A stretch of DNA of 64,000 nucleotides, from NCBI RefSeq assembly GCF_033597815.2, contig NZ_CP166245.1, positions 1,736,001 through 1,800,000 of the forward strand, in the 5' to 3' direction. Below the pieces are notes generated by a model. That model had not been told where the DNA came from. It ran no database searches and worked only from the letters and a program-made list of their open reading frames with translations. Shown piece after piece: positions 39,561 to 50,248 of the stretch. Each line of letters begins with the position of its first letter. The stretch's first letter is position 1. A program made the translations under genes and the position numbers. The DNA comes from Staphylococcus sp. KG4-3 (GTDB lineage: Bacteria > Bacillota > Bacilli > Staphylococcales > Staphylococcaceae).

Positions 39561-39872
39561 TTAAACACTTTTTAATTCTAAACCTTCGTCTCCCCAAGCA
39601 TGCATGCCACCTTCAACGTTCACTGCATTAATGCCGTTTTGTTCAAGATATTGAACAACTTGCGCGCTTCTGCCACCAACTTTACAGATAATATAATAAG
39701 TATCATTTTCATTAAATTGGTTAAGGTTCTCTGGTATTTCATTCATTGGAATTGTTTTTGCACCAGGAATAATTCCCGTCGCTGTTTCCTCATTAGTTCT
39801 AACATCAACGATATTAACAGGATCAGCATTTAAAATTTCACTCTTTAATTCATCAATTGTAATAGATTCCAT
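39561..39872 (-). CDS. single-domain rhodanese
   Basis: A 103-residue sulfur-carrier or sulfurtransferase domain. The active-site loop CKVGGRS carries the persulfide cysteine (about residue 63), and the protein ends in GGMHAWGDEGLEL, as usual. The partner is unknown. AGGAGG supports the start. It lies 19 bp after leuS and is probably co-transcribed with it. Confidence 0.9.
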   Translation of the reverse strand: MESITIDELKSEILNADPVNIVDVRTNEETATGIIPGAKTIPMNEIPENLNQFNENDTYYIICKVGGRSAQVVQYLEQNGINAVNVEGGMHAWGDEGLELKSV

Positions 39873-39891
39873 TATTAATTCCTCCTATTTA

Positions 39892-42306
39892 TTATTTAGC
39901 TACGATATTAACAAGTTTTTTAGGAACTGCGATAACCTTCTTAATGTCCTTGCCAGCAATTTCAGATTTAACATTTTCATTGCCGAGAGCAACTTCTTCC
40001 ATTGCTTCTTTGGAGATGTCTTTAGACATATTAACCTTAGCACGCACTTTTCCATTAACCTGAATTACAATTTCGATTTCATCATCAACTAATAATGATT
40101 CATCATAAGACGGCCATGGTTGATAAGTGATTGTTTCTTCATGACCCAAACGCGCCCACAACTCTTCCGAAATATGAGGTGCAATAGGTGCCAACATTTT
40201 AATAAAGCCTTCAATATATGGTTTGTAAATCTCATCAGCTTTATAACAATCGTTGATAAATACCATCAATTGGCTAATCGCAGTATTAAAGTTTAATGAA
40301 TTATAATCTTCTGTAACTTTTTTCACAGTTTGATGATAGCTCTTATCTAACGCTTTACTATTAGTATTTACCACTTTACTAGTAATTAAATCATCTTCTG
40401 TAACTAGTAAACGCCAAATTCTATCTAAGAAACGTCTTGAACCATCTAAGCCATTTTCACTCCATGCAATCGCCGCATCAAGCGGACCCATGAACATCTC
40501 GTATAAACGTAAAGTGTCTGCTCCATGTGATTGAACAATATCATCTGGATTAATTACGTTACCTTTAGATTTGCTCATTTTTTCATTTCCTTCACCTAAA
40601 ATCATACCTTGGTTATATAATTTTTGGAATGGCTCTTTTGTAGGTACAACACCTAAATCAAATAATACTTTATGCCAAAATCTTGCATATAATAAATGGA
40701 GAACTGCGTGCTCTACTCCACCAATATATAAATCTACTGGCAACCAATGTTTTAATTTTTCTGGATCAGCAAGCATTTTATCATTATTTGGATCTATATA
40801 TCTTAGATAATACCAACAACTACCAGCCCATTGTGGCATTGTGTTTGTTTCACGACGACCTTTCATACCTGTAGCTTCATCGACAACATTTACAAATTCA
40901 TCAATGTTAGCAAGAGGTGATTCTCCAGTTCCTGAAGGTTTAATTTCATCTGTCTCAGGTAATAACAATGGTAGTTCATCTTCTGGAACAGTTGTCATTG
41001 AACCATCTTCCCAATGTATAACTGGTATCGGCTCGCCCCAGTATCTTTGACGACTAAATAACCAGTCTCTAAGTTTGTAATTTACTTTTCTACTACCAGC
41101 GTTTTTATTTTCTAATAATTCAATTGCTTTTTCGATTGCAGCTTCATTATATAAGCCATTTAACTCCCCAGAGTTGATATGAGGACCATCACCTGTAAAT
41201 GCTTCTTGAGTCATGTCCCCACCTTCGATAACTTCAATTATAGGTAGATCAAAGGCTTTCGCAAACTCATAATCTCGTTGATCACCACTTGGGACTGCCA
41301 TTACAGCACCTGTACCATAAGTAGATAACACATAATCAGCTATCCAAATAGGAACTTCTTCTCCAGACAATGGGTTGATGGCATAAGCACCTGTAAATAC
41401 ACCTGATTTTCCTTTGGCTAAACCAGTACGTTCTAAGTCAGATTTTTTAGCCGCTTCTTTTTGATAAGTCTCTATAGCTTCACGCTTATCTTCAGTTGTA
41501 ATTTTATTTACAAGCTCATGTTCAGGGCTTAAAACTAAGAAGGAAGCACCATAAATCGTGTCTGCACGTGTTGTAAAAACTTCTATATCTTCATTCAAGT
41601 TAGCAACTTCAAATGTAACCGATGCACCTTCAGAACGACCAATCCAATTACGTTGCATATCTTTCAATGATTCTGGCCAGTCTAAGTCATCTAAATCTTC
41701 TAATAATCTATCTGCATATTCAGTGATTTTTAATACCCATTGCTTCATAGGTTTTCTATAAACAGGGTGGCCGCCTCGTTCTGACACGCCATCCACCACT
41801 TCTTCGTTTGAAAGAACTGTACCTAAAGCTGGACACCAATTTACTGCCACTTCATCTACATATGCTAATCCTTTATTATAAAGTTGAATAAAAATCCATT
41901 GTGTCCATTTGTAATATTCAGGATCTGTTGTATTTACTTCTCTATCCCAATCATAACTAAAACCTAGTTCTTTGATTTGACGTTTGAAAGTTTGAATATT
42001 TTCTTTAGTAAATTCACGAGGATCATTACCAGTATCTAGAGCATATTGTTCTGCAGGTAAACCAAATGCATCCCATCCCATTGGGTGTAAAACGTTATAG
42101 CCTTGCATACGCTTATAACGAGAGATGATATCTGTTGCTGTATAACCTTCAGGGTGTCCTACATGTAGTCCTGCACCAGAAGGATAAGGAAACATATCTA
42201 AAGCGTAAAATTTCTTTTGTCCTAAATTATCGCTTGTTTTAAATGTTTTATATTCTTCCCAGTAATCCTGCCATTTTTTCTCAATTTCATTATGATTGTA
42301 ATTCAC
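39892..42306 (-). CDS. leuS: leucyl-tRNA synthetase
   Basis: Charges tRNA-Leu. It is a class I enzyme of 804 residues, the bacterial length. The HIGH motif is HVGHPEG (about residue 47), the editing domain lies around 220-400 with the T-rich [14 protein letters not shown], and the KMSKS motif is MSKSKGN (about 572). AGGAGG lies before the ATG. A leucine T-box leader precedes it. Confidence 0.98.
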   Translation of the reverse strand: MNYNHNEIEKKWQDYWEEYKTFKTSDNLGQKKFYALDMFPYPSGAGLHVGHPEGYTATDIISRYKRMQGYNVLHPMGWDAFGLPAEQYALDTGNDPREFTKENIQTFKRQIKELGFSYDWDREVNTTDPEYYKWTQWIFIQLYNKGLAYVDEVAVNWCPALGTVLSNEEVVDGVSERGGHPVYRKPMKQWVLKITEYADRLLEDLDDLDWPESLKDMQRNWIGRSEGASVTFEVANLNEDIEVFTTRADTIYGASFLVLSPEHELVNKITTEDKREAIETYQKEAAKKSDLERTGLAKGKSGVFTGAYAINPLSGEEVPIWIADYVLSTYGTGAVMAVPSGDQRDYEFAKAFDLPIIEVIEGGDMTQEAFTGDGPHINSGELNGLYNEAAIEKAIELLENKNAGSRKVNYKLRDWLFSRQRYWGEPIPVIHWEDGSMTTVPEDELPLLLPETDEIKPSGTGESPLANIDEFVNVVDEATGMKGRRETNTMPQWAGSCWYYLRYIDPNNDKMLADPEKLKHWLPVDLYIGGVEHAVLHLLYARFWHKVLFDLGVVPTKEPFQKLYNQGMILGEGNEKMSKSKGNVINPDDIVQSHGADTLRLYEMFMGPLDAAIAWSENGLDGSRRFLDRIWRLLVTEDDLITSKVVNTNSKALDKSYHQTVKKVTEDYNSLNFNTAISQLMVFINDCYKADEIYKPYIEGFIKMLAPIAPHISEELWARLGHEETITYQPWPSYDESLLVDDEIEIVIQVNGKVRAKVNMSKDISKEAMEEVALGNENVKSEIAGKDIKKVIAVPKKLVNIVAK

Positions 42307-42329
42307 TACTTCTCCTCCTATTTAATAAA

Positions 42330-42535
42330 AAGACACCTCAAACTATTATTGAATTACATAGGGACGATTTTCACCGCGGTACCACCCAATTTCACATTAT
42401 CTGTGCACTCATTTTAATAAAATAGTAAGAGATGTCATCATTTATCTATAAGTCCTGGTAAGTTCGCTTGTAGTTTAACGCTAGGTTACACCAACCCTAG
42501 CTCTCTGTAGATAAATCTTAAAGCTACTACTCCAT
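42330..42535 (-). promoter_or_regulatory. T-box leader of leuS (leucine)
   Basis: The minus strand has the full T-box core GGGTGGTACCGCGG (about 42376-42389), a stem I base ATTTATCTA/TAGATAAAT, the AGAGAG element, and a specifier context GAA-CTT-ACC. CTT codes for leucine, and the context matches GAA-TAC-ACC of the tyrS leader. A TTTTT tract follows at 42330-42334, but I could not draw a perfect terminator stem before it. Confidence 0.88.
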
Positions 42536-42546
42536 ATACATTACTA

Positions 42547-42575
42547 ATCATATTTGAAAAAGACTTTTATTTCAA
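42547..42575 (-). promoter_or_regulatory. promoter of the leuS leader
   Basis: TTGAAA (42570-42575) and TATGAT (42547-42552) are separated by 17 bases on the minus strand. Confidence 0.7.
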
Positions 42576-42587
42576 GAGTAAAACTAA

Positions 42588-42626
42588 AGAACCACTTCTC
42601 AATTTATTGAGTTAATGGTTCTTACA
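42588..42626. terminator. hairpin AAGAACCA...TGGTTCTT
   Basis: AAGAACCA and CTCAA pair with TTGAG and TGGTTCTT. The right arm is the start of the first copy of the 48-nt direct repeat. Confidence 0.45.
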
Positions 42627-42751
42627 TATGAGCCTTAGCTCAGATGCTCTTCTTTTAAAAAAACTGGTCTTATATAATTACTTAAACTCTTTTGCAGATT
42701 ATGAGTTAGTGGTTCTTACACATGAGCCTTAGCTCAGGTGCTCCTTATTTT
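42609..42751. repeat. two copies of a 48-nt direct repeat, 94-bp period
   Basis: Copies at about 42609-42656 and 42703-42751 share GGTTCTTACAYATGAGCC and the following TTAGCTCARRTGCTC. The few differences are mostly transitions. Each copy holds a TGAGC-CTTA-GCTCA hairpin and ends T-rich on the plus strand. The 290-bp gap between the leuS promoter and the MFS gene holds no other gene. Confidence 0.65.
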
Positions 42752-42771
42752 ATATTAATTAAACGCATTAA

Positions 42772-42799
42772 GTCCGAGACATTTATTTATGACTCGGAC
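42772..42799. terminator. hairpin GTCCGAG/CTCGGAC
   Basis: A perfect 7-bp stem with a 14-base loop downstream of the MFS gene. It is without a strong T run, so it is a weak terminator at best. Confidence 0.4.
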
Positions 42800-42835
42800 A
42801 TTGGTTACAATTAATTTTTATTTACAATATCACAA

Positions 42836-42862
42836 AACTATAACATTTATTTCGTTATAGTT
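42836..42862 (-). terminator. hairpin at the end of the MFS gene
   Basis: AACTATAAC and GTTATAGTT form a perfect 9-bp stem five bases after the stop codon, with TTTTG following on the minus strand. Confidence 0.55.
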
Positions 42863-42867
42863 AGAAA

Positions 42868-44037
42868 TTAAATTTCCTTTGATAATCTTTTATCATAAAT
42901 CATTAAAAATATTAGCGCTATAACAAGTAAGAAAATCATACTTAAAAACATAGCTTGCATATTAAACGTATCAACTACTACACCGCCAATTAAAGGTCCA
43001 AAGGCTTTACCTACCGTAGCAGCAGAATTAACATAACCTTGGAATGATCCCTCTTTACCATTAGGCGCAAGTTGGTTGGCAATAGTCGGCACCGCTGGCC
43101 ATACAAACATTTCACCCAATGTAAGTATAATCATACCTATCATGAATACTGAAAATTGTTCAGCAAAGCTTGTGACAAAGAACGACAATATAAATATAAT
43201 TATTCCTACAAGCATTTGATATTTCAGATTACCTTTTAACAGCCTAATAACTGGTAAAATTAATGGTTGAGCTACCAAAATCATAATACCATTTACTGTC
43301 CATAATAGACTGTATTGACTCATAGAAACATTTATTTCTTGTGTGAATGAAGCAATGGTACTTTCCCATTGAATATATGCTATCCAACATATGCTAAACA
43401 TGATACACAGCAACGATAACGCTATGAATTGTGGTCGATATGCTTTCGATAACAAACTCATCGCATCATTCGATTTTACTTTCACATCTAACTTAATGTT
43501 AAATTGAGTAACTGCAACAATTGCAAAAGCCACATACATTAATAAATTAGCAATAAATATATAATTAAAACTCAACTCTGCGACAAAACCACCTGAAGCT
43601 GCACCAATTGCTACACCAAGGTTTTGTGCCAAATAAATAGCATTAAACGTTTGTCGACCACCGTTAGGCCACACCGCACCTGCTAATGCATAAATTGCTG
43701 GTATTATCATGCCGCCACCAAACCCCAATGCTACTAACCACACCGCGTACCATGGCCAACCGTGATAGAAATTTAGTAGCGTTGTACTCATCAGACATAT
43801 AACAGTGCCGATCATAATTGTCCGATAGCCACCTAATCTATCAAATAAATTACCTCCTAATAAATTACCAATGACCATACCAAAAGAGTTAATCATTAAC
43901 ACTAATCCAGCCATAGTCAAACTTTTATCTAATTGTTCATTCATATAAATTGTATTTAACGGCCATAAAAAACTTGAGCCTGTGATATTTAATGCCATAC
44001 CAATAACTAACCACCATACTGATTTAGGCATATTCAT
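42868..44037 (-). CDS. MFS transporter
   Basis: A 389-residue major facilitator with about 12 membrane segments. The family loop 2-3 motif is GGNLFDRLGGYRT (about residue 62). The repeat in the second half is present as LAPNGKEGSFQGYVNS. It resembles drug-efflux-type permeases, but the substrate cannot be told. GAAGGGAG lies nine bases before the first ATG. It is divergent from mnmL. Confidence 0.85.
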   Translation of the reverse strand: MNMPKSVWWLVIGMALNITGSSFLWPLNTIYMNEQLDKSLTMAGLVLMINSFGMVIGNLLGGNLFDRLGGYRTIMIGTVICLMSTTLLNFYHGWPWYAVWLVALGFGGGMIIPAIYALAGAVWPNGGRQTFNAIYLAQNLGVAIGAASGGFVAELSFNYIFIANLLMYVAFAIVAVTQFNIKLDVKVKSNDAMSLLSKAYRPQFIALSLLCIMFSICWIAYIQWESTIASFTQEINVSMSQYSLLWTVNGIMILVAQPLILPVIRLLKGNLKYQMLVGIIIFILSFFVTSFAEQFSVFMIGMIILTLGEMFVWPAVPTIANQLAPNGKEGSFQGYVNSAATVGKAFGPLIGGVVVDTFNMQAMFLSMIFLLVIALIFLMIYDKRLSKEI

Positions 44038-44146
44038 AACATTAAGCTCCCTTCTAAATTTAAATTTCTCATTTTACTCTAAACACTATATCACTAAAAT
44101 ATGTTAAAATCTTTAACTAGAATGAATTTAGAAAGGAAAATGTTAT

Positions 44147-45657
<1,511 letters not shown>

Positions 45658-45718
45658 TAACAAGAAACATGCAAATACAAAATAATATATGTATCACAGA
45701 ACTTATTTTATAAAAAAT

Positions 45719-45748
45719 AAAGCCACAGTGCATAGGCACTGTGGCTTT
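45719..45748. terminator. bidirectional terminator between mnmM and rot
   Basis: A perfect 13-bp stem (AAAGCCACAGTGC) with a 4-base loop lies between convergent genes. Confidence 0.85.
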
Positions 45749-45756
45749 ACTATTCC

Positions 45757-46158
45757 CTATAGATTAATGATAGATTTAAGACTGTTTTGAATACTTGTTG
45801 ATTTGCCATCAATTTCTTCTTTAAAGAAGTTTAAAAGACTTTCCCGTTGATCTTTTAAATCTTCATTGAAATGTATGATAACTGTACGTTCATCATTCTG
45901 TGGTCTTTCTTTAATGATCCAAGTTTTTTCAACTAAATCATTATACGTTCTTGTACGTTTATAAGACTTAATATGAACAAAATCATCCATTTCCTTTAAA
46001 GTCATTGAACCTTCTTTCCAAAGTGTAAGAAGAATCAATATTTCTTCTTTTGACATTTTGTATTGCTTTTGTACTTTGGCAAAAATATCGTCAATTTCTT
46101 TTAAAACCGATTCCAATTGCAATACGCCATCAACTTTATCAGCAAATGTCTTCCCCAT
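45757..46158 (-). CDS. rot: SarA-family regulator Rot
   Basis: A 133-residue winged-helix DNA-binding protein, the length of S. aureus Rot. The conserved core is [18 protein letters not shown] and [11 protein letters not shown], then [12 protein letters not shown] and the wing [12 protein letters not shown]. Rot represses toxin genes and activates surface protein genes in S. aureus and is controlled by RNAIII; the targets in this species may differ. The N- and C-terminal ends are clearly diverged. The ATG at 46158 has GGGGGA eight bases upstream; a TTG five codons earlier is unlikely. Confidence 0.9.
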   Translation of the reverse strand: MGKTFADKVDGVLQLESVLKEIDDIFAKVQKQYKMSKEEILILLTLWKEGSMTLKEMDDFVHIKSYKRTRTYNDLVEKTWIIKERPQNDERTVIIHFNEDLKDQRESLLNFFKEEIDGKSTSIQNSLKSIINL

Positions 46159-46308
46159 ATAATAATCCCCCAATCATAGAATAAAGTTTAAACATGTAAA
46201 ATTAATTCATAAAAATCATCATTCATTGTGATATAAAATCTTCACTGAATAAATATTAGAATTTTTAATAAAATTAATCTTATATACAGTTTAAATTCAA
46301 ACTATGAA

Positions 46309-47265
46309 TTATGCAATTAAATGAGATATTTTATTTTGCATTTCTTTCAAAATATTGACAGAATTGTTGAATAAACTTTCTTCTTCCTCGTTTAAAGGTA
46401 TTTCAAATACTTTCACCGCGCCTTGTCGGTTAATTTTTGTAGGAACACCTACATAGACTTCTTTTTGGTTATATTCTCCTTCTAAATAACTAGAAACTGT
46501 TAAGATGAGATTTTGATTATTTAATATAGCTTTTGTAATATGAACCAACCCCATAGCGATACCATAGTATGTCGCCCCTTTAGCTTGAATAATATCATAC
46601 GCCGCATCACGAGTATTCACAAAAATTTCTTCAATTCTGTGTTGTCTTTCGGGATCATCTTTAAGTAATTGATATAGCGGTTGACCTGCAATATTTGCTT
46701 GTGACCAAACTGCTAATTCTGAATCTCCATGTTCGCCTATAATTTGACCGTGAACACTTCTATCTGATACACCAAATTCTTCTGCCAATTCGTATTTAAA
46801 TCTTGCAGTATCTAATATCGTTCCAGAACCAATGACTTTTTCTTTTGGTAAACCTGAAACCTCTCTTGTTACATAAGTCAGAACATCTACAGGATTTGTA
46901 GCTACAAGAAAAATACCATCAAACCCTGAATCCATTACTTCAGAAACTATATTTTTAAATATTTTTGTATTTTTTTCAATTAAATCTAACCTTGTTTCTC
47001 CTGGTTTTTGAGCAGCACCAGCAGTAATTACAACTATGTCTGCATTATCACAATCTTTATAACTACCCGCTTTAATCTTTATAGGTGATCCACCATAAGG
47101 TGCAGCGTGGTTCAAATCCATAACGTCACCTTTAACTTTTTCTTCTGCTAAATCAATAATCACTAATTCATCCGCTACACCCTGAGCAACTAATGCGAAT
47201 GCATAGCTAGAGCCTACAGCGCCATCTCCAATTAAAACCACTTTATTACTTTTAATATATTCCAT
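46309..47265 (-). CDS. ldh: L-lactate dehydrogenase
   Basis: Reduces pyruvate to L-lactate with NADH, re-oxidising NADH in fermentation. It has 318 residues. The NAD-binding motif is [11 protein letters not shown], the substrate Arg is in [10 protein letters not shown], and the catalytic His is in GEHGDSE (about residue 178). The sequence differs from both S. aureus Ldh1 and Ldh2 as I recall them. Its place between rot and the lysophospholipase-like gene is not that of S. aureus ldh genes. AAGGAGAG supports the start. Two Rex boxes flank its promoter, so induction at high NADH is expected. Confidence 0.95.
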   Translation of the reverse strand: MEYIKSNKVVLIGDGAVGSSYAFALVAQGVADELVIIDLAEEKVKGDVMDLNHAAPYGGSPIKIKAGSYKDCDNADIVVITAGAAQKPGETRLDLIEKNTKIFKNIVSEVMDSGFDGIFLVATNPVDVLTYVTREVSGLPKEKVIGSGTILDTARFKYELAEEFGVSDRSVHGQIIGEHGDSELAVWSQANIAGQPLYQLLKDDPERQHRIEEIFVNTRDAAYDIIQAKGATYYGIAMGLVHITKAILNNQNLILTVSSYLEGEYNQKEVYVGVPTKINRQGAVKVFEIPLNEEEESLFNNSVNILKEMQNKISHLIA

Positions 47266-47297
47266 AATAAGACTCTCCTTACGTATACGAACTTTTA

Positions 47298-47315
47298 TTG
47301 TGATTTATTTCACAA
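47298..47315. promoter_or_regulatory. Rex box downstream of the ldh -10
   Basis: TTGTGATTTATTTCACAA fits the Rex operator TTGTGAAWWWWTTCACAA with one or two changes, over the expected transcription start. Confidence 0.88.
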
Positions 47316-47319
47316 ATTA

Positions 47320-47348
47320 AATATAACAGGGACCGAGAAAAAACGCAA
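47320..47348 (-). promoter_or_regulatory. promoter of ldh
   Basis: TTGCGT (47343-47348), a 17-base spacer, and TATATT (47320-47325) with an upstream TG-T lie on the minus strand between the two Rex boxes. Confidence 0.7.
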
Positions 47349-47353
47349 TGTTT

Positions 47354-47371
47354 TTGTGATGTAATTCACAA
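47354..47371. promoter_or_regulatory. Rex box upstream of the ldh -35
   Basis: TTGTGATGTAATTCACAA is a second close Rex operator, 56 bp from the first (start to start). Confidence 0.88.
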
Positions 47372-47400
47372 ATTAATTTTTTTCGTTCGCCAATCAAAAT

Positions 47401-47436
47401 TAAAAAAGAAAACGCACACTAAGGTACGTTTTCTTA
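47401..47436 (-). terminator. terminator of the hydrolase gene
   Basis: AAGAAAACG and CGTTTTCTT pair, and the minus strand continues with TTTTTT. It insulates ldh from the gene upstream. Confidence 0.75.
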
Positions 47437-47481
47437 TTAAATGTGTATTCGCAACTGGCCTTTATTTAGATTTCTTGATTA

Positions 47482-48306
47482 TTATGAGACTTCATTTTCA
47501 TCATGAACTATGAATCCATTGTTACTTGAACTATTATTCAAGAAAGCTAAAATATATCTCATTACTTCATCTCTTTCAGGTTCATTATGTATTTCATGAT
47601 ATAACCCATCCCAAGCTTTGAAATATAATTCTTCAGTAATTATTTTTTCTTTTATTAAATCCATCGCCGTGACATCAGCTACTTTATCTTCTGTACCATA
47701 CATTAAAAGCAATGGTAAAGATTTCACATCTTTTAAATGGTTTACTGTTTCCTTCATTACCTCAACAATTTGTTTATACCAATGATATGTTACTTTTTGT
47801 AGCATAAGTTGATCATTATTTGTTTCATCGATTACTTCTGAATTTCTAGTTAAATCTTCAACTGTAATACCAACTTTAAACCTAGTATCTTTAGCAAGTT
47901 TACCTATATTCGAAATAATCTTATCTTTTCTAGTTTTATTGCTTTTTTTAAACTCAAGTAAAGGTGAAAGTAACATCAAGCCTTCAATTGGTACTTCCAC
48001 TTTTTCAAGCAAGTTTAAAACAATTAAACCACCCAATCCTACGCCTAAGACATAAGTTGGCAATTTATATTCATTCGCTATTCGGATCCATTCAAGTATG
48101 TGCTCATGATATACATCAAAATTATCAATTTGCCCTTTGTTTGAACGTGAAGTTTGCCCTTGTCCTGGCAAATCACCCATAATTACATGGTACCCATTAC
48201 GGCGAAGCATTGTAATTACATATGCGTATCTACCTGTATGTTCAAGCATGTTGTGTGCGATTACAACAACACCTTTGGCTTCATTTTCGGTTTCCCATTT
48301 CCACAT
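47482..48306 (-). CDS. lysophospholipase-like alpha/beta-hydrolase lacking the nucleophile serine
   Basis: A 274-residue alpha/beta-hydrolase of the monoglyceride lipase/YtpA type (HNMLEHTGRYAYV, GDLPGQGQTS). The nucleophile elbow, normally GxSxG, reads GVGLGG at about residue 92, with Gly in place of Ser. The other triad members seem kept: Asp in YGTEDKVAD and His in LYHEIHNE. The fold is probably intact, but a classical serine hydrolase mechanism is not possible, so it may be a binding protein or act differently. The open frame is full length, so this is not decay by frameshift. I believe the S. aureus relative has the same change, from memory only. Confidence 0.8.
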   Translation of the reverse strand: MWKWETENEAKGVVVIAHNMLEHTGRYAYVITMLRRNGYHVIMGDLPGQGQTSRSNKGQIDNFDVYHEHILEWIRIANEYKLPTYVLGVGLGGLIVLNLLEKVEVPIEGLMLLSPLLEFKKSNKTRKDKIISNIGKLAKDTRFKVGITVEDLTRNSEVIDETNNDQLMLQKVTYHWYKQIVEVMKETVNHLKDVKSLPLLLMYGTEDKVADVTAMDLIKEKIITEELYFKAWDGLYHEIHNEPERDEVMRYILAFLNNSSSNNGFIVHDENEVS

Positions 48307-48492
48307 TATCCATACTTCCCCTTCTACTTTAAATTCATTAACTATATTGTATCAAAATATCATGTAGTTTTTCCATTTTAAACATAACAATACAACTCTA
48401 AAAGTGAGTTTATTTCTTACAACTAAATTTATAATTCTCTTGAATATGGAACTCATGAGTATATTTAATAGTTTAAAGTGTAATATATTTTA

Positions 48493-48507
48493 TTGTAAAC
48501 GATTTCA
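48493..48507 (+). promoter_or_regulatory. perfect cre site upstream of putA
   Basis: TTGTAAACGATTTCA matches all 15 positions of WTGNAARCGNWWWCA, about 65 bp before the start codon and overlapping the likely -35 region. Confidence 0.82.
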
Positions 48508-48572
48508 TTACTATTTGATTCATGCTACACTATTAATGAAACATAGCTATAAGCGGAATAGGAGGAATTAAT

Positions 48573-49574
48573 ATGCCAATTGTGAAGAATTTTTTTATCG
48601 GATTATCAAATAATCCGCTTTTGAATAAGAGCGCCAAGGAAATCGGGCCGATGCTCGGGGCAAATAAAGTAGTTGCGGGTAATACTATTACTGCCTTGGT
48701 GGACACAATTGAACGTTTAAATAACAAGGGGATTACTGTTACAGTAGATTGCCTTGGAGAGTTTGTTCTAACTGAAGGTGAAGCAATCCAAGCAAAAGAC
48801 CAAATCATAGAAGTGATGTATGCAATTTATAATCATAACTTAGATGGTCACATGTCTATTAAACTGAGTCAGTTAGGTTCAGAATTTGATATAGATCTTG
48901 CTTATCGCAATTTACGTGAAATATTATTGAAGGCTAATCAATTTGATAATATGCATATTAATATAGATACTGAAAAGTATGATAGTCTATTCGATATCAC
49001 CCAAGTTTTAGATCGCTTAAAAGGTGAATTTAAAAATGTGGGCACTGTAATTCAGGCATATTTATATAAAGCTGATGCACTTATTGATAAATATCCAGAA
49101 TTAAGACTACGCATGGTAAAAGGTGCTTACAAAGAAAGCGATACTATAGCCTATCAAACAAAAGAAGAGATAGATAAAAATTATATTCGTTTGATGGAGA
49201 AAAGACTTTTAAATTCAAAAAATGTAACTTCAATTGCTACACATGATGATGAAATCATCAGACACATGAAACAATTTATTAAAGATAATAATATTGAAAA
49301 AAGTCGATACGAATTTCAAATGTTGTATGGTTTCCGTACAGATTTAGCAGAAAAAATTGCTGGTGAAGGTAATAACTTCTGTATCTACGTGCCTTATGGC
49401 GATGATTGGTTTAGTTACTTTATGCGCAGACTAGCAGAGAGACCACAAAATTTAAACTTAATGTTTAAAGAAGTTATGAAACCCGATATTCTTAAAAAAG
49501 TTGGTATAGTTAGTGGTGCTGTTGCATCATTTGGGCTAGCAACAACATTTATATACCGTATTTTTAAGAAATAA
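48573..49574 (+). CDS. putA: proline dehydrogenase
   Basis: Flavin enzyme that oxidises proline to pyrroline-5-carboxylate, letting cells use proline for carbon and energy. It has 333 residues. The monofunctional PRODH barrel is recognised by LRMVKGAYKES, ATHDDEIIRHMKQF and the C-terminal YVPYGDDWFSYFMRRLAERPQN. A hydrophobic stretch near the end may touch the membrane. AGGAGG lies eight bases before the ATG. A perfect cre upstream agrees with glucose repression of proline use through CcpA. Confidence 0.95.
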   Translation: MPIVKNFFIGLSNNPLLNKSAKEIGPMLGANKVVAGNTITALVDTIERLNNKGITVTVDCLGEFVLTEGEAIQAKDQIIEVMYAIYNHNLDGHMSIKLSQLGSEFDIDLAYRNLREILLKANQFDNMHINIDTEKYDSLFDITQVLDRLKGEFKNVGTVIQAYLYKADALIDKYPELRLRMVKGAYKESDTIAYQTKEEIDKNYIRLMEKRLLNSKNVTSIATHDDEIIRHMKQFIKDNNIEKSRYEFQMLYGFRTDLAEKIAGEGNNFCIYVPYGDDWFSYFMRRLAERPQNLNLMFKEVMKPDILKKVGIVSGAVASFGLATTFIYRIFKK

Positions 49575-49581
49575 CATAAAT

Positions 49582-49635
49582 AACGGGTATGCACAACACC
49601 AAATTTAATAAATTGATATTACATACCCGTTTTTC
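49582..49635 (+). terminator. terminator of putA
   Basis: AACGGGTATG and CATACCCGTT pair perfectly around a 30-base loop, with TTTTT following. Confidence 0.75.
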
Positions 49636-49776
49636 CACTGTTGGCTAGGTTTCTAAATAACTTAATACAAGTAATTTAGTTTTCTAGTCATCATGTGCTG
49701 TTCATATATTTTATTTTCCAAACGTATAAATTTACAATTATCAGCCACAATCCTCGTTTAAATACTTGAGGGTTTT

Positions 49777-50235
49777 TTATATTTCTCGTAATAAATTTGC
49801 CATTTCAATGGCACTAACAGCTGCTTCTGAACCTTTATTACCTGCTTTAGTACCAGCTCGTTCGACAGCTTGTTCGATATTTTCAGTTGTCAAAATTCCA
49901 AAAATTACTGGCGTATTGGTTACATCATTTGCTTTAGAAATACCTTTCGCTACTTCATTACATACATAATCGTAATGTGAAGTCGAACCTCTAATCACAC
50001 AACCTAAAGTGATAATGGCATCGTAATCACTTTTTTCTGCTAATTTTTTAGCTACTAAAGGAATCTCAAAAGCACCGGGTACATAAGCTACATCGATGTT
50101 TTCTTCTGGTACCTCATGTCTAATTAAAGTGTCTTTCGCTCCATCCAATAAACGATTTGTTATAAAATCATTAAACCTACTTACTACTATAGCAACTTTT
50201 AAATCAGAACCTATTAATTTACCTTCAAAATTCAT
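49777..50235 (-). CDS. ribH: 6,7-dimethyl-8-ribityllumazine synthase
   Basis: Condenses the ribityl pyrimidine with the four-carbon unit made by RibBA; it usually forms a 60-subunit capsid. It has 152 residues, with [19 protein letters not shown], and the catalytic His in [10 protein letters not shown] (about residue 88). It is the last gene of the riboflavin operon, 14 bp after ribBA. Confidence 0.96.
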   Translation of the reverse strand: MNFEGKLIGSDLKVAIVVSRFNDFITNRLLDGAKDTLIRHEVPEENIDVAYVPGAFEIPLVAKKLAEKSDYDAIITLGCVIRGSTSHYDYVCNEVAKGISKANDVTNTPVIFGILTTENIEQAVERAGTKAGNKGSEAAVSAIEMANLLREI

Positions 50236-50248
50236 TATATTTTCCTCC

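Noticed and set aside
48573..49574. Possible hydroxyproline or bifunctional PutA reading for the proline dehydrogenase gene
   Set aside because: It is only 333 residues long, with no aldehyde dehydrogenase part; the monofunctional PRODH is the right call.
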